A DNA stretch of 37,338 nt from Betaproteobacteria bacterium (lineage in GTDB: Bacteria > Pseudomonadota > Gammaproteobacteria > Burkholderiales > SG8-41). The translations under genes and the position numbers were made by a program. Below the pieces are notes generated by a model. That model was not told the origin of the DNA and searched no databases. It saw only the letters and a list, made by a program, of their open reading frames with translations. The stretch spans positions 1 to 37,338 of the forward strand of contig JAOTVX010000037.1 of the NCBI GenBank assembly GCA_029863175.1, in the 5' to 3' direction. Shown here piece by piece: positions 8,043-14,619 of this stretch. Position 1 is the stretch's first letter, and each line of letters begins with the position of its first letter.

Positions 8043-8382
8043 GAAGGATGAAGGCAGAAGGATGACCCCCGCAGTGCGGGCTGAGCGACAGCTTCACCGC
8101 CAAGGCGGGGAAGGCCGCAAAGGGCGCCAAGAATTCCAAATAGAAAACAAGAGCGTCAGCGCGTCCGCTAACGAATCACCGATCACGATTCTTAAAAGAA
8201 CGCTAAGACAACGCCAGGTGAGGACCTGGATACGGATTCAGAAATAGCGGCGCTAAGGACCCGTCACTCATCACCCATCACCAGGGTTATTGCCTTTCGC
8301 CTTTCGCCTTTCGCCTTTCGCCTTTCGCCTTCCACCTTTCGCCTTCCACCTTCCACCTTCCACCTTCCACCTTCCACCTTCA
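8043..8382. repeat. Heptad-period purine/pyrimidine array (H1) in a divergent promoter region
   Basis: Three purine heptads at 8043-8063 (gaaggat, gaaggca, gaaggat) face thirteen pyrimidine heptads at 8292-8382 (gcctttc x5, then gccttcc/accttcc variants). The two arms are complementary. Between them, 8261-8281 adds a tcaccca-type 7-mer run. The rest of the 465-base gap 7983-8447 holds a CGCCAAGG-type repeat (8095-8132), a small CCAGGT/ACCTGG hairpin (8214-8229) and no supported gene. Confidence 0.75.
8095..8132. repeat. CGCCAAGG-type repeat-like sequence
   Basis: A run of degenerate CGCCAAGG / GGCCGCAAAGGGCGCCAAG units resembles a class of intergenic repeats seen in other bacterial genomes. 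There is only one copy in this window, with a weaker echo (aacgctaagacaacgcc) near 8200, so dispersal cannot be shown here. Confidence 0.35.
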
Positions 8383-8412
8383 CGGAGTGGTTCTGGCGCG
8401 CCCGTTCCCTGT

Positions 8413-8418
8413 CATAAT
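8413..8418 (+). promoter_or_regulatory. Possible -10 element of the enolase-superfamily gene
   Basis: CATAAT differs from the TATAAT consensus by one base and lies 30 bases before the GTG start. The -35 candidate (TTCTGG, 16 bases upstream) is poor. Confidence 0.3.
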
Positions 8419-8447
8419 CTGAAGAAACCACTAGATGGGAGAAGACC

Positions 8448-9572
8448 GTGAAGATCGCCAAAGTCACCTGCTCGCTGCTGCGCATCCCGTTCACGTTCCC
8501 CCTCGTGAAGGAGCAGCAGCACGCCCTCGCCAACTTCGTCGAGGTCGAAACCGAGGACGGCCTCAAGGGCCATGCGCTCTCCACTTACCCGCTGAAGTAC
8601 GGCATCCGCGAGTTCATCAACCGCGAGGTTGCCCCGGTGGTCCGGGGGATGGACGCCTTGCGGCCGGAGGACGTGCGCACCTGCGTCTTCTGGGCAACCG
8701 CTCGCAAGTACTTCATGGGCGCATGGAACTGCGCGATGAGCCTTGTCGACGTCGCGCTGTGGGACGTAAAAGGCAAAGCGACCGGACAGCCCATCTGGAA
8801 GCTGCTCGGCGGCGCGCACAGCAAGGTTCCTGCCTACATTACCTTCGGCTTGCCACGCTACAGCGTCGAGGAGCTGATCGAGGTCGCGCGCATGCTCATC
8901 AAGGACGGGCAGACCAGCCTCAAGATGGTGGTCGCGGCGGGCTCGCACGACTACGACGAGATCCTCGGTCAGCCGACCGACGCCAGCATTCTGCAGGACG
9001 CAGAGCGCGTGCGCGCCCTGCGTGAGGCGGTCGGCCCCAAAGTCGAGCTGATGATGGACGCCAACAAGGGGGCAACCTTTGCGCAGGCGCTCAGACTCGC
9101 GAAGCTGTGCGAGCCCTACAATCTGACCTGGTTCGAGGACCCGGTGCTCCAGGGTGACCCGCGCCTGATGGCGCGCTTGCGGGCGCAGACGACGATTCCG
9201 ATTGCGGCGGGAAGCACCGCGACCAGCGATCTCATGTACCTGCGCGAGTATCTCGTGCGCGAGGCGGTGGACTACCTGCAGCCCAACGTTCGTGACATCG
9301 GCGGCTACACGCAAGGACTGAAGGCGGCGGGCATTGCCCAGGCCTTCAACGTGCCGCTGGCCATGGGCGGGAACTATCCGCACATGAATATGCACCTGCA
9401 CGGCGGCGTGCCCAATGGCGGGCGTGTCGAGTTCCACTGGCAGGGCTGGAAGTGCGTCGAGGCGCTGTTCGACAATGCCCCCGGGCCGGTCAAGGGGACA
9501 CTCACCCTGCCGGAGGCGCCAGGACTCGGCTTCACCCCCAAGCCAGGCATTCTGGACCTTGCCGTCGACTGA
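8448..9572 (+). CDS. Mandelate racemase/muconate lactonizing enzyme family protein
   Basis: The 374-residue protein has the enolase-superfamily layout: an alpha+beta capping domain (about 1-125), then a TIM barrel. Metal-ligand positions are partly conserved: Asp204 in MMDANKG and Glu230 in WFEDPVL. Where the third acidic ligand normally follows AAG, the sequence is PIAAGSTATSD, with Ser256. The usual KxK pair at the second barrel strand reads LKMVV, giving only Lys159. His312 is near the position of the MR-subgroup base. Such proteins racemise, dehydrate or cycloisomerise carboxylic acids through an enolate; here the chemistry may differ or be lost. GTG is chosen as start because GGGAGA precedes it by 5 bases. 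Repeats flank both sides. Confidence 0.82.
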   Translation: MKIAKVTCSLLRIPFTFPLVKEQQHALANFVEVETEDGLKGHALSTYPLKYGIREFINREVAPVVRGMDALRPEDVRTCVFWATARKYFMGAWNCAMSLVDVALWDVKGKATGQPIWKLLGGAHSKVPAYITFGLPRYSVEELIEVARMLIKDGQTSLKMVVAAGSHDYDEILGQPTDASILQDAERVRALREAVGPKVELMMDANKGATFAQALRLAKLCEPYNLTWFEDPVLQGDPRLMARLRAQTTIPIAAGSTATSDLMYLREYLVREAVDYLQPNVRDIGGYTQGLKAAGIAQAFNVPLAMGGNYPHMNMHLHGGVPNGGRVEFHWQGWKCVEALFDNAPGPVKGTLTLPEAPGLGFTPKPGILDLAVD

Positions 9573-9580
9573 ATTGCTTC

Positions 9581-9698
9581 AAAGAGGTGATGAATGATGG
9601 TGATGGGAACTAGTGATGAAATAATGATGATGAACCCCGTTAAAACGTTCGTACATCACCAGTAATCATCACCACCTTTCATCACCTGTAGTCATCAC
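9581..9698. repeat. GGTGATGA palindromic repeat, family B copy 2
   Basis: The left arm starts AAAGAGGTGATGAATGATGG and continues with gtgatg units. The spacer is CCCCGTTAAAACGTTCGTA. The right arm has four CATCACC/CATCAC units. It starts 8 bases after the stop codon of the enolase-superfamily gene and lies before the acyl-CoA dehydrogenase gene. Confidence 0.85.
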
Positions 9699-9745
9699 TC
9701 GTTCTGGTCGCCGGTCAAAGGTGACGGTGTTCGAAGGAGGAGACG

Positions 9746-10954
9746 ATGGATTTCGCACTAACAGAGGAGCACCTGCGCTGGCGCGATATTGCGCGAGACT
9801 TTACCGAAAAGGTCATCAAGCCCGATGTATTACGCCGTGATCGTCTGCCAACTGCTGCGGAACGTATACCCTGGGACTGGATCCGCACGGCGGACAAGCT
9901 CGGCCTGCGCACGCTGGGCGTATCCAAGGAATACGGCGGGGCCGGCGTCGACATACTGACGTTGTGCGTCGTTGGAGAGGAGCTCGCCGCAGGCGACCTC
10001 GGCTTTGCGGTCATCATGGATCAGTGCTGGAAAATGGCGCACCTTTTCGCGGCTGCCATGACGCCCGAGCAGCAGCGCCGATTCATTCCGCCGTTCGTGA
10101 AGGATCCCGAAGCGACCCTCGCCATTGCCATTACCGAGGCTGGCGCCGGCTCCGACCATCAAGGCTACTACGACGCGCCGGACATCGACTTCCGGACCAC
10201 CGCGGTGCGCGATGGCGATCATTACGTGATCAACGGCACCAAGCGCTACGTCTCGAATGGCTGCATGGCCAAGCTCTATTTCGTGATCGCTCGTACGGAC
10301 ACATCGAAGCCGCTTCGGGAAGGCGGCAGCGTTTTCGTTGTCCCCTCCGATGCGCCCGGCTTCAGAGTGGGGTTCTTCCATGAGAAAAGCAGCCAGCGGC
10401 TGGCGACGAACGGGACGTTTCACTTCGAGAACTGCCGCGTTCCCGTGTCGAACCTTCTGGTTGGGGAAGGTATGGTCGGCCGTCTGCGTGCCGAGTTCAT
10501 GCCCGGTAGCAAAGCCGAAGCGTCCGCGACCGTGTTGGGGGTTGGGCGCGCGGCCTATGAATACGCTCTAGCCTACGCGAAGGACCGCGTGCAGGGCGGC
10601 CGGCCGCTCGCGCAGCAGCAGGCCGTGGCGATGATGCTTGCGCAGATAGCGATGCGCCTCGATGCGGCGCGCACGCAGATCTGGAAGACGGCTTGGCTCG
10701 CAGACCGCAAGCGCCCCGAGGCGCGCACGCTGGGGCTCCTGGCAAAAGTCAATGCCTCGGAAACGGCGTTCGAGGCGTGCAAGCTTGCGAGCGAGGTGCT
10801 GGGCGGAGCGGCCATCATGTACGAGCACCCTGTCGAGAAGTACCTGCGCGACGCAACAAGTTTCCTGCATTCGGATGGCACCAACCAACTCTGCCTCCTG
10901 CGCGCGGCCGCAACGCTGGCCGATGCAGACGCCCCGGCGCAGTTCGGCTTCTAG
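9746..10954 (+). CDS. Acyl-CoA dehydrogenase family protein
   Basis: This is a 402-residue FAD flavoprotein with the three ACAD domains: N-terminal helices, a middle beta-domain with AITEAGAGSD (about 128-137, FAD/substrate contacts), and a C-terminal helical domain from about 245. It would oxidise an acyl-CoA to the 2-enoyl-CoA and pass electrons to ETF. The position of the usual catalytic Glu in the YEGT motif reads HSDGTNQ, with Asp377. The base may therefore be Asp or sit on another helix, as in isovaleryl-CoA-type enzymes. The start is well supported by GGAGGAG about 6 bases upstream. The closest branch and the substrate are not assignable. Confidence 0.9.
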   Translation: MDFALTEEHLRWRDIARDFTEKVIKPDVLRRDRLPTAAERIPWDWIRTADKLGLRTLGVSKEYGGAGVDILTLCVVGEELAAGDLGFAVIMDQCWKMAHLFAAAMTPEQQRRFIPPFVKDPEATLAIAITEAGAGSDHQGYYDAPDIDFRTTAVRDGDHYVINGTKRYVSNGCMAKLYFVIARTDTSKPLREGGSVFVVPSDAPGFRVGFFHEKSSQRLATNGTFHFENCRVPVSNLLVGEGMVGRLRAEFMPGSKAEASATVLGVGRAAYEYALAYAKDRVQGGRPLAQQQAVAMMLAQIAMRLDAARTQIWKTAWLADRKRPEARTLGLLAKVNASETAFEACKLASEVLGGAAIMYEHPVEKYLRDATSFLHSDGTNQLCLLRAAATLADADAPAQFGF

Positions 10955-10961
10955 CCTACAT

Positions 10962-11134
10962 CTCAAAACCAAAAAACATCATTAGACGCAGATAAACGCG
11001 GATGAACGCGAACAGAAAACCCGCGTAAATCAAAGCCCTTCTTTCTTATCGGCGTCTATCGGCGTCTATCGGCGTCCATCGGCGGCTCAATGAGCGGTGA
11101 CGAAGTGACACACGTCGATCTGCGTTTATCTGCG
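10962..11134. repeat. Dispersed repeat, family A copy 3
   Basis: CTCAAAACCAAAAAACATCATTAG is followed by 10-bp acgcagataa-type units. After a spacer come four 10-bp tatcggcgtc units (11047-11086) and an ATCTGCGTTTATCTGCGGCT end. It begins 8 bases after the acyl-CoA dehydrogenase stop codon, between convergent genes. Confidence 0.75.
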
Positions 11135-11147
11135 GCTATATACGTTC

Positions 11148-12335
11148 TTATATGACTTTCGCATCGCGTAACGCCCCGATGCGCGCGGCGTCGTAGCCGA
11201 GTTCGCGCAGCAGCACCTCAGTGTGCTCGCCCAGCGCGGGTGCCGGGTGCGCCGGCGCCTCCTCGCCAGCACACTGTACCGGCGAAGCGACCATGCGATA
11301 CGACCCCTTCACCGGGTGGGGAAGCGTCTGCAGGCGGCCATGTTCCGTCACAAACGGGTTATCCAGAGCCTGCGCGAGATCGTTGATCGGCGCCGCAGGA
11401 ACGACGCCCGCAAAGTGCGCGAGCCACTCGCAAGTGGTGCGCTCGCTCAACTCGCGGTCGAGCAGCTCGGTCAGAGTATCGCGGTGCTTCAGGCGATCCG
11501 GGAACCTGCGAAAGCGCGCGTCCTCGATCCACTCGGGCCGGCCAAGCTTGCCGCACAGCGCCGGCCAGAATTTCTCCTTGTTGCACATCAGGTAAATCCA
11601 GCCGTCGCGCGTGCGGTAGAGCTGGCATGGCGTCAATGCCGCGTGCGCCGACCGCGACAGTCGCTCGGTGACAACGCCCTCGTTCAGGTACCAGGTGGCT
11701 TGATACGCAGTGTTGAATAGCGCCATGTCGAACAGACTGACATCGATGTCGCGCCCCACGCCGGTCGCACGCGCCGCCGTTAACGCCGCGAGCAGCGCAT
11801 ACGCGAGGCCGAGCCCCGACATGTAATCCACGATCGAGAGCCCGAAGCGCGCCGGCGGCGCGCCGGGCTCGCCGGTCAGCGAAAAGTAGCCGGCCTCCGC
11901 CTGCATCAGATAGTCGAACCCCGGCCAGCCGGCGCGAGGGCCGCTGCGTCCGTAGGCAGACAGGTGCGCGCATACGATCCTCGGATTGTGCGACTTGAGG
12001 CGCTCATAGGTCAGACCGAGCTTCACTGGCACGTCACCGCGCAGGTTGGAGGCCAGCGCGTCGGCGCTGCGTAACAGGTCATGCAGCACCACCTGCCCCT
12101 CGGGGCGGCTCAGATCGAGCGTGAGACTCTTCTTGTTGCGGTTGAAGCTGTGGAAGAACTCACTGTCGCCGGGCGCGAAGAAGTACGGCCCCACCGCGCG
12201 CGACATGTCGCCGCCGTCGTTCGGGTTTTCGATCTTGATGACCTCGGCGCCCTGGTCCGCGAGGAACATCGTGCCGAACGGGCCCGCCCCGTACTGCTCG
12301 ACCGCCAGCACCCGCACGCCATTCAGCGGCAGCAT
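11148..12335 (-). CDS. CaiB/BaiF family CoA-transferase (class III)
   Basis: The 395-residue protein has the class III CoA-transferase fold. It moves CoA from a donor thioester to an acid through an aspartyl-CoA intermediate. The catalytic residue is Asp170 in LSIVDYMSGLG. The N-terminal LNGVRVLAVEQYGAGPFG and the AEVIKIENP strand are typical of the family, as is the CAHLSAYGRSGPRAGWPGFD segment. I start at the ATG at 12335, which has AAGGGG about 6 bases upstream, instead of the ATG at 12374. It is transcribed away from the dehydrogenase at 12548 across a repeat, in the same direction. It probably activates the acid that the cluster degrades. Confidence 0.9.
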   Translation of the reverse strand: MLPLNGVRVLAVEQYGAGPFGTMFLADQGAEVIKIENPNDGGDMSRAVGPYFFAPGDSEFFHSFNRNKKSLTLDLSRPEGQVVLHDLLRSADALASNLRGDVPVKLGLTYERLKSHNPRIVCAHLSAYGRSGPRAGWPGFDYLMQAEAGYFSLTGEPGAPPARFGLSIVDYMSGLGLAYALLAALTAARATGVGRDIDVSLFDMALFNTAYQATWYLNEGVVTERLSRSAHAALTPCQLYRTRDGWIYLMCNKEKFWPALCGKLGRPEWIEDARFRRFPDRLKHRDTLTELLDRELSERTTCEWLAHFAGVVPAAPINDLAQALDNPFVTEHGRLQTLPHPVKGSYRMVASPVQCAGEEAPAHPAPALGEHTEVLLRELGYDAARIGALRDAKVI

Positions 12336-12410
12336 CGCAACCCCTTCGCGCTCACATGAGCCGCAGATATGCAAGGGTATATGCCGATCATATGTAAGAA
12401 GTGACGATTA

Positions 12411-12542
12411 ATGGTGATGAGAATTGGTGATAAGAATTGGTGATGAAAACCGATGGTGCGCAATGGCAACGAGTTCTGCACGCGTAGCAGTTCATCACCA
12501 GTAATCATCACCATCTTTCATGACCATTATTCATCACCTCTT
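12411..12542. repeat. GGTGATGA palindromic repeat, family B copy 3
   Basis: Three GGTGATGA-like units at the left are followed by a 40-base spacer and four TCATCACC-like units at the right. In minus-strand reading it begins AAGAGGTGATGAATAATGG, 5 bases after the stop codon of the acyl-CoA dehydrogenase gene, and runs toward the CoA-transferase gene. Confidence 0.85.
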
Positions 12543-12547
12543 CCCGC

Positions 12548-13714
12548 CTAGGCGGGATTCCGCTTGACGAGCTCGCGCGCAATGATGATCCGCTGCAGCT
12601 CGTTCGTGCCCTCGCCGATCGCGAGCAGCGGCGCGTCGCGATAGTAGCGCTCGATGTTGAACTCCTTCGAGTAGCCGTAGGCGCCGTGTATGCGCATCGC
12701 CTCGAGACTGTTCTCAAGCGCGGCCTCCGTGGCGAAGAGCTTCGCCATGCCGGCCTCGAGGTCGCAGCGCCCGCCCACGTCGTAGGCGCCCGCGGCAGAC
12801 TCGACCAGCAGGCGCGCGGCCTCCGCCCGGGTCGCCATGTCGGCGAGCTTGATCTGAATCGCCTGGTGCTCGGCGATCGGCTTGCCGAAAGTCTTGCGCA
12901 CCTGGGCATAGGCAAGCGACTCCTCCAGGCACGCGCGGGCGAGTCCCACCCCGCGCGCGGCGACGTTGATGCGCCCGAGCTCGAGGCCGTTCAGCACCTG
13001 CTGCAGGCCGCGACCTTCTTCAATGCCGATCAAGTTGGCGGCCGGCACGCGGCAGTTCTCGAAAAAAAGCTCGGCCGTGTCGATGCCGCGGTAGCCGAGC
13101 TTCTCGAGCCTGCGCACCACCTTGAAGCCCGGTCCCTTCTCTATCAGCAGCAGGCTCATGCCCCTGTGCGGCGGCTGCGCCTTGGGATCGGTCTTCACCA
13201 GCACGGCAAGGATCTGCCCCTCGGCGCTGTTGGTAATCCAGGTCTTGGCGCCGTTGACGACAAAGTGATCGCCTTCGCGGCGCGCGTGGGTTCGGACGGC
13301 CTGCAAATCGGTGCCGCAATCGGGCTCGGTGAGCGCGACGCCACCGCGCAGCTCACCGCTCGCGAACCGCGGCAGGTAGCGGCGCTTCTGCTCTTCCGTC
13401 CCGTAGCGCTCTACCGCAGCCGCCATGATGAGATGCGAATTGAACAAACCCGGGACCGACATCCACACCGCTCCCATGCGCTCGACGATCCGCGCGTAGG
13501 TCACGGCGGTAAGCCCAAGCCCGCCGTGCTTCGGCGCGATCGTGGCACCGAAGAGCCCGAGCGTCTTCAGCTTCTCGACGATTTCCGTGGGATAAGCGTC
13601 GGCAGCCTCGAGCGCATGCACGACCGGGCGCACGTCGCGCTCGAGGAACCGGTCCACGCTCTGCAGAATCAACGCCTCCTGCTCATCGGCCCCAGGCGAC
13701 ACCCTCGCACGCAT
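12548..13714 (-). CDS. Acyl-CoA dehydrogenase family protein
   Basis: This 388-residue protein is a canonical acyl-CoA dehydrogenase. The middle domain carries GVALTEPDCGTDL, and the C-terminal helical domain has YAQVRKTFGKPIAEHQAIQ, the FAD/tetramer segment. The catalytic base Glu368 is intact in AIGEGTNELQ, unlike the other dehydrogenase at 9746. The enzyme should make a 2-enoyl-CoA and reduce ETF. The ATG at 13714 is used; a GTG at 13717 adds one residue. Neither has a strong Shine-Dalgarno. It is co-directional with the MaoC, MmgE/PrpD and CoA-transferase genes. Confidence 0.92.
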   Translation of the reverse strand: MRARVSPGADEQEALILQSVDRFLERDVRPVVHALEAADAYPTEIVEKLKTLGLFGATIAPKHGGLGLTAVTYARIVERMGAVWMSVPGLFNSHLIMAAAVERYGTEEQKRRYLPRFASGELRGGVALTEPDCGTDLQAVRTHARREGDHFVVNGAKTWITNSAEGQILAVLVKTDPKAQPPHRGMSLLLIEKGPGFKVVRRLEKLGYRGIDTAELFFENCRVPAANLIGIEEGRGLQQVLNGLELGRINVAARGVGLARACLEESLAYAQVRKTFGKPIAEHQAIQIKLADMATRAEAARLLVESAAGAYDVGGRCDLEAGMAKLFATEAALENSLEAMRIHGAYGYSKEFNIERYYRDAPLLAIGEGTNELQRIIIARELVKRNPA

Positions 13715-13760
13715 CACCGACAGCCCAAAAAAGTATTAGCCACTGGAATCTCGGGATCTA

Positions 13761-13878
13761 CTGGTGATGATTGCTGGTGATGTGAAATGGTGATGAGTAA
13801 CGGTGATGCACAACGGCGCTACGGTTTTCATCACTATTTTCCATCACCATTTCTCATCACCATATTTCATCACCTCTT
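13761..13878. repeat. GGTGATGA palindromic repeat, family B copy 4
   Basis: Four ggtgatga-type units at 13-14 bp spacing are followed by the spacer CACAACGGCGCTACGGTTTT and four tcatcacc units. It lies between the MaoC stop codon (13914) and the dehydrogenase start. Its MaoC-proximal end reads AGAAGAGGTGATGAAATATG on the minus strand. Confidence 0.85.
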
Positions 13879-13913
13879 CTGTGCTACCGGCGTTCAGTGG
13901 CAGAAAATGTTTC

Positions 13914-14432
13914 CTAGTAGCCCGCGACATCATCCACGGCATGGCCGCGCTTGGGCACGAGGATCGAGCGTTCGTAGGTCATGAACACCGTGCCGTCGGC
14001 CTTCTTGCCGGTGGTGCGCACGGTCGCGACTCCCTGCGTCGGGCGCGACTTCGATTCGCGCACCGCCAGCACCTCGGACTCGGCGTAGATCGTGTCGCCG
14101 GCGTATACCGGCGCCGTGAGCCGGACCTTGTCCCAGCCGAGGTTGGCGACCGCCTTCTGGCTCAAATCGCTCACGCTCATGCCGGCGACCATCGCCAGGG
14201 TCAGGCAGCTGTTCACCAGCGGCCGCCCGAACTCGGTCCTTGCGCAATAGGCCGCATCGAAGTGCAGGGGATGGTTGTTCATGGTGAGCAGCGTGAACCA
14301 GGTATTGTCGGCTTCCGATATCGTTCGCCCCGGTCGGTGCTCGTACACGTCGCCGACCTTGAAGTCCTCGAGGTAGCGGCCGAAGGACTCGCGGTAGCGG
14401 TTTGGGCCGACTTGCTTGCGCTCGACTGTCAT
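13914..14432 (-). CDS. MaoC family dehydratase
   Basis: This is a 172-residue single hot-dog domain. MaoC/R-specific hydratases add water to 2-enoyl-CoA thioesters. The hydratase-2 region reads ISEADNTWFTLLTMNNHPLH, with Asp42 and His57 as the likely catalytic pair. The usual D-x-N-P-x-H is altered to NNHPLH, as in the mesaconyl/itaconyl-CoA hydratase-like members I recall. The FGRPLVNSCLTLAMVAGMS segment forms the central hot-dog helix. Together with CoA-transferase and dehydrogenase neighbours it fits a short CoA-thioester pathway. The ATG at 14432 starts the homology; the ribosome-binding site is weak. Confidence 0.85.
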   Translation of the reverse strand: MTVERKQVGPNRYRESFGRYLEDFKVGDVYEHRPGRTISEADNTWFTLLTMNNHPLHFDAAYCARTEFGRPLVNSCLTLAMVAGMSVSDLSQKAVANLGWDKVRLTAPVYAGDTIYAESEVLAVRESKSRPTQGVATVRTTGKKADGTVFMTYERSILVPKRGHAVDDVAGY

Positions 14433-14444
14433 GCCAAAGCAGAA

Positions 14445-14590
14445 ACTGGTGATGATTACTGGTGATGATTACTGGTGATGATTACTGGTGATGATTACTG
14501 GTGATAATTACTGGTGATGCACTACGGTTTCTGCGGTCTTTATCACCATTTCTCATCACCATTCTCCATCACCATTTCTTATCACCATTA
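14445..14590. repeat. GGTGATGA palindromic repeat, family B copy 5 (perfect 13-mers)
   Basis: The clearest copy. The 13-mer ACTGGTGATGATT is repeated exactly from 14445 to 14496. One variant copy and a partial copy follow, then the spacer TGCACTACGGTTTCTGCGG and four inverted tcaccatt units. It occupies the gap between the MmgE/PrpD stop and the MaoC start codon. Confidence 0.9.
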
Positions 14591-14619
14591 TCCGCCGCCG
14601 CTTCGGTCGCGCCGGCTGT

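Noticed and set aside
9581..14590. CRISPR array from the regular GGTGATGA repeats
   Set aside because: The units are 13 bp with no spacers of constant length and invert halfway; no cas genes.
14445..14590. Replication iterons
   Set aside because: No replication initiator gene or origin features nearby, and the same repeat occurs in four other gaps.
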